A DNA stretch of 44,315 nt from an uncultured Microcaldota archaeon (GTDB taxonomy: Archaea > Micrarchaeota > Micrarchaeia > Burarchaeales > Fermentimicrarchaeaceae): contig CAIXRF010000038.1 in assembly GCA_903921825.1 (NCBI GenBank), positions 1 to 44,315 on the forward strand, written 5' to 3'. Every line of letters begins with the position of its first letter. Position 1 is the first letter of the stretch. A model generated the notes under the pieces. That model was not told the origin of the DNA, searched no databases, and saw nothing but the letters and a program-made list of their open reading frames with translations. The position numbers and the translations under genes are program-made. This document shows positions 29,101-35,933 of the stretch, piece after piece.

Positions 29101-31625
29101 CCGAAGCTGTAAGCGAAGCGCCCTGACTTTCCGACATCCTCTTCCCAGACGAGTCCCATCTTTGCCAGCTTGTAGAACGACGCGCTGTCGTGCAGGTAAA
29201 GCTCTGCCTCCCCGCTCTGCCCGTGGGTCACCCATCCCCTTTCAGGAACTGACTCCTGCATGTCCGCGAGGTCCAGGAATGCGGCACAGATGCCGCTGTG
29301 CGCAGCATTGCTGAATATTTTTGTGAGGCTCCAGTCCTTCTTCTTGCCCAACTTTGAAGGCGGGTGGCCCTGGAAGAAAATCTTCTCTGTCGCCTTTAGC
29401 ACCTTCTTTCCACGCTTGGTGACTGCATAACGTTCACCATCCTGCAGGACAAGCCCCGTATCCATGAGATGTTTCTGTTCGAGGTGCAACGACCCGGAAG
29501 ATGCGCCCGTCGTTTTCGCGATTTCATATGCACTCTTCCCGTCCTCTGCCAGGTGCTTGAGAAGGAAGTAACGGCAGCCGGTGGGAGCGAGCTGCGATAT
29601 CATTAACCTCGCAGCCAGTTTGTAGGGATCATCGGTAATCGTCGCCTTCTCCAACTCGAACGTTGCGGCTTTGGCTTCCGGGAACACGCCCGCTTTCATC
29701 AAGTGTGGCAGCTGCCCGTCTACCTGGAACCGCGAAAGGCCAGTCAGCTTCTTCAGCATTACTTTGTTCGGAACCTTCCCGCCATTCTTCCCAACCGCCT
29801 CCACTATCCTGTCGCGCGCCTTCGCTGTGCGGAGGTCGCAAGTTTCCAGGCCGAGAGCGCCCTTGATTGCGAGGACTTTTTTCCTCTTCCATCCTGTTTC
29901 ATCCACGAGCTCATCAATCGTCGGTTTGCGGTATGGCTTCTCCAGTGCTTTATGCGCTTCCTTCAGCATTTTTCCATCCGAAATTGACACTTGCCCGGCA
30001 ACCGGCTTACGCAATTTCTCTGCGTCCACATTTTCAGTAACTCCCGCAGGGCGTAGCTTCCCTTCGCCGGCAAGTTTCAGCGCAAGCTTTCCCAGCTCAA
30101 TCTCGTTCAGCTTGAGTTCGGCGGAAATCTCCGCGACGCTCTTCCTTCCGGCAATCATCTCAAGAAAGAGTTTCTCTCGGTCCACGGACGCGGCGACAGA
30201 GGGTTTTGGAGTGCCTGTCTGCGCCGTTCGCCCCACGGGGATATCGGGCGTTGGCACTGCATTTCCCCTCTTCTCTGCGGCGTCCTCCTTTTTCTTCAGC
30301 TCCAGCAGCTTTGGGTAAATCGCCCACTCTTCCTCGGTAATGCGGTGGCGCGTCCAGTTTTTAGTATAGTTCTCGTTCTTCTCCTTCTCGAAGCGCTCGA
30401 GAATCCTGTTCCTCGCGCTCTTCGAGAGTTTCTCGCAGTTGCCCAGTATTTTCATGCGGAGTATCATGGGCCGCCGCCTGAACCAGTCGAACCCGTAGAT
30501 GACAATGTTGTTGGAAACCCGCTCAAAATCAACTTCCATCGTTTCCGCGTCTTGCCTGATTTTCGCCTTCATCTCGCTGAAAACCTGCTTTTCGAACGCA
30601 TCGAGCGCTTTGGTGGATTCGAAATCCTTCAGCAGGCGGCTTGCTGCCCTGTGCGAAAGCTTGCCCCAATTGGAATAGATGGCCTTCTTGGAATTCGGCG
30701 CCTGCTCCCGGAGCCATTCAAGCCCGCCCTTTCTTATCTGCCGCGAGGCGGATTCGAGGAACTGTTCCCACAAAGTCGCCGAAACGGCGGGCGCCTCCGG
30801 CTGCGGCACGCCAGCCTTCGGCTGCTCAGTCCGTGACGCAATATCTTGTTTCGTTTCCGCTTTTGGCTGAGGTTCCAGTGTCGCCTTTTCCCTTGGCGTT
30901 TCAGGTTGCTTTGTCTCCATTTTTGGCGGGGCGCCTGGCGGTTTCGTTTCTTTCGGTGCTTCAGGTTGCTTCGCGGCTACCTTGTGCGGAACTTCTGGTG
31001 CTTTCGTTTCCCGTGGTGGTTCGGGTGGCTTTGCTTCTACCTTGTGCGGAACCTCCGGTTGCGGCATTCCCCGCAATCCTTCGGCCCGCCTCGCCGCTGC
31101 CTTCCGCTTCCTTTCATTCCTTATTTGGCAATAAGTTTGCCATTCGACATCAGGAAGGCGCTCGCGCTTCTGGACTTTTTCTTTCAAGAATGCGAAGAGG
31201 ACACCCGCTGCCTGCTCCGTGAGGCCACGCCAGCCATCCAATATCTGGGCGCGCCTGTCCCTCGGCTGTCCGGCGAACCAGTCAAAGCCGAACTCGCTTA
31301 GCATTGTTGAAACGGAGGCCAGCTGCACGGGCACGGCGACGTGAGGAAGCGGGCTGCCGCCAACCCAGGCAACGAACTGCTTGCCAAAATCATCTTCCGA
31401 AAAACCGGGCGGAATCTTCATGCCGTGCTTTTGCGGGTTGAGCCAGACCTCCCTTACTTGTGCCGGGTATTTCTCAGCGCGGGTGACCAGCGCCCGCTTC
31501 ACCATCTCCTTGTCGGATGTGACGCTGAAATCCATGTATCTCTTGGCAAGCATTAAAGTCCCGAGAACTTCTGGGTGGGGCTTCTCCTTCTTCTCGGGCG
31601 GCTGCAGTTCAGCAATAGAACTCAC
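26109..31625 (-). CDS. Giant modular multi-winged-helix protein (1838 aa), island gene D
   Basis: An 1838-aa cytoplasmic protein, the largest in the window and of unknown family. In order: an N-terminal module (49-94) shared with the 99-aa protein; three W repeats (109-150, 296-340, 374-415); a Pro/Lys/Glu-rich linker of about four 17-residue repeats (189-260); an HTH-like unit (483-525); two full large modules (557-1000, 1023-1465); a Gly/Pro/Lys-rich linker (1475-1565); a helical unit (1581-1640) shared with the 373-aa protein; seven consecutive Pro (1644-1650); a coiled coil; and a C-terminal module (1776-1836) shared with the 330-aa protein. The GTG at 31625 was chosen because an upstream ATG (31685) would include the promoter. 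No signal peptide, membrane segment or enzyme motif is seen. Confidence 0.75.
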   Translation of the reverse strand: MSSIAELQPPEKKEKPHPEVLGTLMLAKRYMDFSVTSDKEMVKRALVTRAEKYPAQVREVWLNPQKHGMKIPPGFSEDDFGKQFVAWVGGSPLPHVAVPVQLASVSTMLSEFGFDWFAGQPRDRRAQILDGWRGLTEQAAGVLFAFLKEKVQKRERLPDVEWQTYCQIRNERKRKAAARRAEGLRGMPQPEVPHKVEAKPPEPPRETKAPEVPHKVAAKQPEAPKETKPPGAPPKMETKQPETPREKATLEPQPKAETKQDIASRTEQPKAGVPQPEAPAVSATLWEQFLESASRQIRKGGLEWLREQAPNSKKAIYSNWGKLSHRAASRLLKDFESTKALDAFEKQVFSEMKAKIRQDAETMEVDFERVSNNIVIYGFDWFRRRPMILRMKILGNCEKLSKSARNRILERFEKEKNENYTKNWTRHRITEEEWAIYPKLLELKKKEDAAEKRGNAVPTPDIPVGRTAQTGTPKPSVAASVDREKLFLEMIAGRKSVAEISAELKLNEIELGKLALKLAGEGKLRPAGVTENVDAEKLRKPVAGQVSISDGKMLKEAHKALEKPYRKPTIDELVDETGWKRKKVLAIKGALGLETCDLRTAKARDRIVEAVGKNGGKVPNKVMLKKLTGLSRFQVDGQLPHLMKAGVFPEAKAATFELEKATITDDPYKLAARLMISQLAPTGCRYFLLKHLAEDGKSAYEIAKTTGASSGSLHLEQKHLMDTGLVLQDGERYAVTKRGKKVLKATEKIFFQGHPPSKLGKKKDWSLTKIFSNAAHSGICAAFLDLADMQESVPERGWVTHGQSGEAELYLHDSASFYKLAKMGLVWEEDVGKSGRFAYSFGEDFAKLKRIPFGEIARKCPFKQHYSSEDRQAADKLLQKHGIPLSVRETVDSPSKLLVSWCIASGMFTHNAIARKTGMRRTDVTMVAGMFEDAGHVRKRLPGIRINVEEKRARMLLDYLRRLEGIAAGELKERRIKVKVPETGMRDKFVSLPLPPPIEAEEKSGTSRGKRAQKRKETNPDRLKKAYEKLKTPRRNPTADELAKELGWSVENVRAAKKGTNLEFCDPRIAETMDKIQKATDENGGVVPPYYVLEKKTGLSKFRLKQYVNVPEPEELEVRKLGWKNAEVVNDAYRLAARRMVSYLIPADYRYFLLRAIISGESTPSKIISEISGSAGDFYEGLRHLKNAGLVAMRDGGYFATKRGRKVLNATDAIFFEGKPPASFNRKRKWDLTDVFGWTRHAESCAAFLHLADMQDSVKGEREWISFGAGGKIELPVLIKTFQRFMEMNVIETERAEALYRAYEFSAAFKKIGEIPFKEIAKVGTLKLKYSKREKAEVAAFLAEHNIPPGGDAGIDCPSRLRVAWCIANKIFNCQAIGERTGLSMNTALSIERYFRLNGSIQQRQHGIRINMEEPRAVIITNYLRELERIVADELKENGFKAKLPAKLWGKALKTTPIPLPLPIEASDLKVPRAVGRGKPRTGAGERATGRKEAVGRKPKKPPVGERGSELGGEPGKPPVKERGSAAGRLPNKPPLKELGGAADEELDEQPDGMPGEGVGGEQAQSPHTLLIATLQDDAENEVDFFIKLVKKMEVTQLTKPEREEALALIAGMDEKTARELVLKAPDLYTRLILLTPSVRKFAPPPPPPPQPVPVEIPSALTRNVSAKTQEKVDDFKALAGRLGEIDRERTALIQSKKTDKDTVGALALLDEEREEAIRKIKKMDNDTNDALARQAVRAHMQLIVYAENWEGKKKERFETAREAARNMLKAGEREKETLFKYMGALEESDFIFDGSNFRFLEKERPEDGRLIAQALLVFRQNYRSLVEEFRNWKRHNQ
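27231..28559 (-). repeat. Large module, second copy in the 1838-aa protein
   Basis: Residues 1023-1465. The copy starts with the degenerate Leu-Lys-Thr-Pro-Arg-Arg-Asn-Pro-Thr and keeps Leu-Ala-Asp-Met-Gln-(E/D)-Ser-Val, Thr-Lys-Arg-Gly-Arg-Lys-Val-Leu, Ile-Pro-Phe-Lys-Glu-Ile, Ala-Trp-Cys-Ile-Ala and Gly-Ile-Arg-Ile-Asn. It ends Pro-Leu-Pro-Leu-Pro-Ile-Glu-Ala. Confidence 0.85.
28626..29957 (-). repeat. Large module, first copy in the 1838-aa protein
   Basis: Residues 557-1000. At least five helix-turn-helix or winged-helix-like units are visible: 567-593, 610-648, 684-744 (with a wing before Thr-Lys-Arg-Gly), about 763-850 and 895-945. It ends Pro-Leu-Pro-Pro-Pro-Ile-Glu-Ala before a basic linker. 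The length (444 aa) equals that of the 825-aa copy. Confidence 0.85.
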
Positions 31626-31627
31626 CC

Positions 31628-31655
31628 CTAGAACGCGAGGTTCAGGTATATGAAT
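31628..31655 (-). promoter_or_regulatory. Island promoter repeat P2
   Basis: The second copy of the 28-bp promoter sequence, one mismatch from 26046-26073. Its TATA-like TTCATATACC is centred about 25 nt before the GTG at 31625, giving a leaderless transcript for the 1838-aa gene. Confidence 0.7.
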
Positions 31656-31662
31656 ATTAGAG

Positions 31663-32784
31663 TTACTGGGATTCCGCTTCCTCACTTTCGGCGCCTGGCT
31701 TCGCCTTTGCTGCTTCCGCCCGCTTGCCTGCCTTCCCGATCATTAGCAGGCGTTCCAGGGCGTCCGGTCGAATGCTTTCCAGCTCGTGCCTTGCCGCATG
31801 GCCCATTCCCCGTATAAGGGCCAGTTCAGCCTTTGAAACCCTGCCGCTTCCCTCAGCGATATAGAGGAAGAGCTTGACCCTGCAGCCCAGCGGAAGCTTG
31901 TTGAACTCCTCCACAAGCGCATCCATGTCCCTGATGTCGCGGAGAAGAACATCGGTTGGAAGCATCCCCAGCCTGAGCAGCTTTACGCACGCCAGGGCTG
32001 CGCCATCATCAGTGCGCGCCGCTGCTGCCCCCGGCTTCCAGTCCCACTGGAATGCGCCGCAATCCTTCAGCCTTTCCAGGCACCTCTTAACCCTCTCCCT
32101 GGAGAACCTGGTTTCCCTTATGAGAGCGGAGGGCCTGGGGACCTTGCCGCCCCGCTTCGCCACAAGCCCGGCTATTGTGTCGAGCGCATGCGCAATGTTC
32201 GCGAAACATGTCTCAAGCCCGAGCCTCTCCGCGCGCTTGTATACCTTGTGCGCGCTCAGGCCCGTTTCATCCACAAGCTCAGCAATCGTAGGCCCGCGGT
32301 AGGGCTTCGCCAGGGAGCGGTGTGCGGCACGGAATTCCTCGTCCTCGCGCTTCTGCCGCGCGCTCGCCTCTTCTGCGTATCTTTCCCAGAGGGCCTTCCT
32401 TTCCTTTGTCGCCTTCCTCCCGACATTTGCGCGCCACTCCGCAACGGCCGCCCTGAACTCATCAACCCGCTCCACCAGCTCCGGGTCGCGCCCCTTCTGC
32501 TTCTGGTAGATGTTGCGGTGGAGGATTCCGAGCGCCCTCTTTTCCGCCAGCCCCGTCCCCTTCCGCGCCATATCGGCATACCAGGGGAGCTGGTAGCCCC
32601 TGTTCCCTTCATCTTTCCAAATCTCCTCAAGGTTTGAGACAAACTTTTTGACTGCGAAGTTCCGAATCCTTGCCCTCAGCTTCTTCGGCTCCTCGTCCGC
32701 CATCTTCGCATACCTGTTGAACTCGGAAGACGGCACCTTCTTTTGGAGCGTCTCTGTATTTGGCGCATGGGCAACGATAGTCAT
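31663..32784 (-). CDS. Modular HTH protein (373 aa), island gene C
   Basis: A 373-aa cytoplasmic protein of unknown family. Residues 35-150 are charged helices with several Trp. Residues 152-250 are a half copy of the large module: Leu-Ala-Lys-Pro-Tyr-Arg-Gly-Pro-Thr, an HTH with Asp-Glu-Thr-Gly-Leu-Ser and Leu-Gly-Leu-Glu-Thr-Cys, then Arg-Gly-Gly-Lys-Val-Pro and a second winged-helix-like unit. Residues 287-347 correspond to 1581-1640 of the 1838-aa protein, with Ala-Leu-Ile-(R/A)-Gly-Met in both. The tail is Ala/Lys/Glu-rich. The ATG at 32784 is 26 nt from a TATA-like box; longer in-frame starts would overlap the 99-aa gene. Confidence 0.7.
   Translation of the reverse strand: MTIVAHAPNTETLQKKVPSSEFNRYAKMADEEPKKLRARIRNFAVKKFVSNLEEIWKDEGNRGYQLPWYADMARKGTGLAEKRALGILHRNIYQKQKGRDPELVERVDEFRAAVAEWRANVGRKATKERKALWERYAEEASARQKREDEEFRAAHRSLAKPYRGPTIAELVDETGLSAHKVYKRAERLGLETCFANIAHALDTIAGLVAKRGGKVPRPSALIRETRFSRERVKRCLERLKDCGAFQWDWKPGAAAARTDDGAALACVKLLRLGMLPTDVLLRDIRDMDALVEEFNKLPLGCRVKLFLYIAEGSGRVSKAELALIRGMGHAARHELESIRPDALERLLMIGKAGKRAEAAKAKPGAESEEAESQ
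32035..32331 (-). repeat. Half module (first two HTH units) in the 373-aa protein
   Basis: Residues 152-250 align with 557-655 of the 1838-aa protein. The identical Pro-Thr-Ile-x-Glu-Leu-Val-Asp-Glu-Thr-Gly stretch makes homology clear. The rest of the large module is absent. Confidence 0.8.
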
Positions 32785-32806
32785 CGCATCAGCCGCGCTT
32801 TCCGTC

Positions 32807-32816
32807 TCTAAAAAGC
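32807..32816 (-). promoter_or_regulatory. TATA-like box of the 373-aa gene
   Basis: Minus-strand CTTTTTAGA overlaps the stop-codon region of the 99-aa gene and is centred about 26 nt before the ATG at 32784. It does not share the TTCATATACC sequence of the other island promoters. Confidence 0.4.
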
Positions 32817-33116
32817 TTACTCCCTCCGCGGGAGCTCCCCTTTCCCGTGGGCCCAAGCGTCGAATGCTTTGCCAAACGCTGTCTTGAGGAAGTCTGGGGG
32901 AACCTTCTGCCCGTATTCTATTGGGTTGCACCAGACGTTCTTCACGTAATCCCCTAGCTTCTCCGCCCTTTCAATCAGGTCGTCCATCGCCTTCTTCCTC
33001 TCCTCGCCCTTTGAGTGCGCGCACTTTTCCGCAAGGTCGAAGATGCTTTCCTTGCGCACTTCCACAGCATGTAGGAGGAACGGAGAGATTGGTTTGAATT
33101 TCCTAACTGGACTCAT
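32817..33116 (-). CDS. Small island protein (99 aa), stand-alone N-terminal module, island gene B
   Basis: A 99-aa helical protein. Residues 49-96 match residues 49-94 of the 1838-aa protein: Arg-Ala-Glu-Lys, Val-x-x-Val-Trp-x-Asn-Pro, Gly-x-Lys-(V/I)-Pro-Pro-x-Phe and Phe-Gly-Lys-x-Phe-x-Ala-Trp are shared. It is thus the N-terminal module of the giant protein as a separate chain. The ATG overlaps the stop of the 330-aa gene by four bases (ATGA), which fixes the start and shows translational coupling. No function is known. Confidence 0.7.
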   Translation of the reverse strand: MSPVRKFKPISPFLLHAVEVRKESIFDLAEKCAHSKGEERKKAMDDLIERAEKLGDYVKNVWCNPIEYGQKVPPDFLKTAFGKAFDAWAHGKGELPRRE

Positions 33117-34105
33117 CTGCCCCGCCTCATGTATTCCCGGACGAGCTCCGCGTATGGCGTGTCGGTTCCCTTCGCCCTGTTTATAACATCCCACTCGTTG
33201 TAGCAGACTGCCATGAAGCGCTTCTCGTTCTTTTCCGTGGGCATGAAGGAGAAACCTGTGGTAAGCTCAACAAGGCCCATGTATTCGAGGAGCAGGTCTC
33301 TCTGCGGATTCTTCACTGTTTCCAGCTTCGTCTCAAGCTCTACCTTCCGCGCCTCAGCCGCTTTGCGGTCCTTGGTGTAATTGGCTGCGGGGCGCACCTT
33401 TCCATTCACAGTGGCGGGAGTGGCGGTTGACGCAGCGAGCAGCTTTTCCGCATCGCTTGCGGTAAGCGTTGCGCCGTAATACAGGTCGCGCTCCTTCTTT
33501 GGGGGAGGCCCCTCCAGCGAGTAGTGTCTTGGAGTGTAGGATTCCTTATCTTCTTTCCTAAGCGCTTTTACTTCGTCCTTTACCGTGCTCGGTTTTCCGT
33601 ACTCTGCCTCCATCTTGTGGAGGAGAACCCGGTCGCCGTTATTCGCGGCGTGTTCCCTCAAATCCCAAAGCAGCCGCTTCTGAGCATCAGTGGAGAGCAG
33701 CTTCCACTTTTTCGAGACAAACTTGTGGAATTCCTGCGGCCGGGCCAAAAGCCAGCCATAGCCGCCGACCGCGATTCCCACGCTCGCAAGCCCGATTACC
33801 TGCGTTTCTATGCCATTCAGCTCTTCCTTTCCAATGCCCTTTCCGGTTATGAAACCGTAAATTTCATCAACCGCTTCCCCGGCGACTTTCGCCTTTTCGT
33901 TCCAGAGCTTGGTTCTCGCCTCGGAATCGCAAGCTGGGCTGGAGCGTTCGGTCTCGAGGTCGGAAATTTTGCCCATCGCGGTCGTGGCGAGCGCGATGGC
34001 GTCGACCACAATTCGTGCTCTTTCCGCCTTAACAGCCGCGTCGGCCATGAATTTAGTATTCGTGAAGGCCGAAGCCGGCTTCTCCTGCAGGACAGTACCA
34101 CTCAT
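33113..34105 (-). CDS. Island protein (330 aa) with W repeat and C-terminal module, island gene A
   Basis: A 330-aa mostly helical protein. Residues 20-90 form Ala/Glu/Lys helices. A hydrophobic Gly/Ala/Val stretch at 100-117 leads into one W repeat (111-150: Gly-Tyr-Gly-Trp-Leu-Leu-Ala-Arg-Pro, then Trp-Lys-Leu-Leu-Ser). Residues 268-330 align with the C-terminus of the 1838-aa protein (Leu-x-x-Tyr-Met-Gly at the start, aromatic-rich end). It begins Met-Ser-Gly-Thr like the 825-aa protein. The ATG at 34105 was preferred over 34120 because the latter would lie upstream of the predicted transcription start, and AGGTG lies 5 nt before 34105. It is the first gene of the island and coupled to the 99-aa gene. 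Confidence 0.7.
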   Translation of the reverse strand: MSGTVLQEKPASAFTNTKFMADAAVKAERARIVVDAIALATTAMGKISDLETERSSPACDSEARTKLWNEKAKVAGEAVDEIYGFITGKGIGKEELNGIETQVIGLASVGIAVGGYGWLLARPQEFHKFVSKKWKLLSTDAQKRLLWDLREHAANNGDRVLLHKMEAEYGKPSTVKDEVKALRKEDKESYTPRHYSLEGPPPKKERDLYYGATLTASDAEKLLAASTATPATVNGKVRPAANYTKDRKAAEARKVELETKLETVKNPQRDLLLEYMGLVELTTGFSFMPTEKNEKRFMAVCYNEWDVINRAKGTDTPYAELVREYMRRGR

Positions 34106-34133
34106 CGCAACACCTACCATATTGCGCCGTTCT

Positions 34134-34143
34134 GGTATATGAA
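34134..34143 (-). promoter_or_regulatory. Island promoter P3
   Basis: The minus-strand TTCATATACC is identical to the TATA portion of P1 and P2. The downstream part keeps only GAAC and CGC, so P3 is a diverged member of the set. Confidence 0.55.
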
Positions 34144-34166
34144 GCTTGCCTCCCGCCGGGCGCGGA

Positions 34167-34176
34167 GTTTATTAAT
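34167..34176 (+). promoter_or_regulatory. TATA-like box of the SRP54 gene
   Basis: The sequence gtttattaat is centred about 26 nt before GTG 34197. It supports that codon as the start of a leaderless SRP54 mRNA. Confidence 0.5.
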
Positions 34177-34196
34177 CATGGATGAGAAATTTCCCC

Positions 34197-35525
34197 GTGG
34201 ATTTGGGAGCAGGCCTGAGGAAAGCGCTCGCGAAGCTGACGGGCGCCGCGATAATTGACGAGAACGCAGTACGGGAGTTCACGAAGGAGCTCCAGCGCAT
34301 CCTCATCTCCAACGACGTGAACGTGAAGCTGGTTTTCGAGCTGTCGAAGCGCATAGAGGAGAAGGCGCTGAAGGAGAAGCCGCTTCCCGGCGTCTCTCCG
34401 AAGGAGCACGCCGTGCGCGTCGTATATGAGGAGCTTTCGAAGATGATGGGCGAGAGGCACGAGCCGAAGCTGGGAAAGCAGAAAATTCTGATGCTCGGCC
34501 TGTTCGGCAGCGGGAAGACCACGTCTACGGTGAAGGTGGCGAAGTTCTACCAGACCCGCGGCCTGAAGAGCGGGGTAATCTGCTGCGACACGTTCAGGCC
34601 CGCCGCATATGAGCAGCTGCAGCAGCTTGCGGAGAGGAGCGGGGTCCCGTTCTACGGCGAGAAGGGCGAGAAGAGCGTGGAGAGGATAATCCGGAACGGG
34701 CTGGTGAAGCTGCAGGAGAACGACGTAATCATACTTGATTCTTCCGGGAGGAGCGCGTTCGATTTGGATTTGCAGCGCGAGCTGAAGCTCATCTCGCAGC
34801 ACTTTGAGCCGAACGAGCGCTACCTGGTGATTTCTGCGGACATAGGGCAGGTTGCCGGGAAGCAGGCAGCGGAGTTCAACGCCTCCGTCCCGCTGACCGG
34901 GGTGTTCATTACGAAGATGGATGGGAGCGGAAAGGGAGGGGGCGCGCTATCCGCGGTGGCGGCGACAGGGGCGAAGGTGGCGTTCATAGGCGTCGGGGAG
35001 AAGACCCAGGATTTGGAGGTGTTCGACTCGAAGAAATATGTGGGAAGGCTGCTGGGCTTCCCGGATTTGGAAACGCTAATCAGCAAGATGGAGACGATTG
35101 CGAAAGAGGAGAACATCAAGCCGGAGCAGTTGCTCGAGGAGAAATTCACGATAAAGGCATTCTACGAGCAGCTGAGGGCGACGAAGAAGATGGGCCCGCT
35201 CAAGTCCGTTTTCGGCATGCTCGGGATGGCAGACCTGCCGAAGGAAATGGTGGAGCAGAGCGAGGAGAAGCTGAAGAAATACGAGGTAATCATCAACTCC
35301 ATGACTCCTGCGGAGAGGGACGACGCGTCCCTACTGAAGAAAAGCCGCTCAAGGCAGGAGAGGATAGCGAAGGGCGCGGGCGTGAAGGTGGAGGACGTGC
35401 GCCGCCTGCTTACCGAATTCGAGAAGATGGAGAAGATGATGGTGATGTTCAAGAAGAACCGCGGGTTCAGGAAGCAGATGGAGAAGATGATGAAGGGCGG
35501 GTTCAAGATGCCCGGAGGAGGGTGA
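34197..35525 (+). CDS. srp54: Signal recognition particle 54 kDa protein
   Basis: A 442-aa SRP GTPase that binds 7S RNA and signal peptides. The N domain (1-90) begins [10 protein letters not shown]. The G domain has Gly-Leu-Phe-Gly-Ser-Gly-Lys-Thr-Thr at 101-109, Asp131-Thr-Phe-Arg-Pro and Thr-Lys-Met-Asp at 239-242 followed by Gly-Ser-Gly-Lys-Gly-Gly-Gly. The M domain is Met/Lys-rich and ends Met-Pro-Gly-Gly-Gly. The G3 motif is Asp181-Ser-Ser-Gly-Arg instead of the usual Asp-Thr-Ala-Gly-Arg. GTG 34197 is chosen because a TATA-like box lies 26 nt before it and the protein then starts as in relatives; an ATG at 34182 is in frame. Confidence 0.93.
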   Translation: MDLGAGLRKALAKLTGAAIIDENAVREFTKELQRILISNDVNVKLVFELSKRIEEKALKEKPLPGVSPKEHAVRVVYEELSKMMGERHEPKLGKQKILMLGLFGSGKTTSTVKVAKFYQTRGLKSGVICCDTFRPAAYEQLQQLAERSGVPFYGEKGEKSVERIIRNGLVKLQENDVIILDSSGRSAFDLDLQRELKLISQHFEPNERYLVISADIGQVAGKQAAEFNASVPLTGVFITKMDGSGKGGGALSAVAATGAKVAFIGVGEKTQDLEVFDSKKYVGRLLGFPDLETLISKMETIAKEENIKPEQLLEEKFTIKAFYEQLRATKKMGPLKSVFGMLGMADLPKEMVEQSEEKLKKYEVIINSMTPAERDDASLLKKSRSRQERIAKGAGVKVEDVRRLLTEFEKMEKMMVMFKKNRGFRKQMEKMMKGGFKMPGGG

Positions 35526-35911
35526 TTGTTGTGGCGGATCCAAGAAAGATTGTGGCGGCGAATGCGCCGAAGGCAGTTGGCCCATACTCGCATGCGATAG
35601 TTTCAAACGGCTTCGTTTTCACCAGCGGGCAGATAGGCGTCGACCCGAAAACGGGCAGCATTGTCGAAGGTGGAGTGCGCGAGCAGACCAGAAGGGCGCT
35701 CGAGAACCTGAAGGTGGTCGTGGAGGCAGCCGGCTCCTCGATGGCTAGGATTGTGAAAACCACCGTTTACCTGAAGAGCATGGATGATTTCAAGGCAATG
35801 AACGAAGTCTACGCGGAATTTCTTGGGGAAGCGCTGCCCGCGAGGGCGACGGTCGAGGTTGTGCTCCCGAAGGGCGCACTGGTGGAGATAGACGCCATAG
35901 CTGCCTGTTGA
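35522..35911 (+). CDS. RidA/YjgF/UK114 family enamine/imine deaminase
   Basis: A 129-aa RidA-type protein that hydrolyses reactive 2-aminoacrylate-type enamines. Conserved residues are Gly20-Pro-Tyr-Ser in the N-terminal loop, Ser-Gly-Gln-Ile, Asn62-Leu, Arg108 (binds the substrate carboxylate) in Ala-Arg-Ala-Thr-Val-Glu-Val, and Glu122-Ile-Asp-Ala-Ile-Ala at the end. The length is typical and a trimer is expected. The GTG overlaps the SRP54 stop by four bases (GTGA); a second GTG at 35531 is possible. Confidence 0.93.
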   Translation: MIVVADPRKIVAANAPKAVGPYSHAIVSNGFVFTSGQIGVDPKTGSIVEGGVREQTRRALENLKVVVEAAGSSMARIVKTTVYLKSMDDFKAMNEVYAEFLGEALPARATVEVVLPKGALVEIDAIAAC

Positions 35912-35933
35912 ATGGCCATTGCTCTGTGATGAC

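Noticed and set aside
22880-34196. Attachment-site duplication of the tRNA-Ile 3' end at the far side of the island
   Set aside because: I looked for the T-arm and acceptor sequence near 34 kb and found no second copy, and there is no integrase gene.
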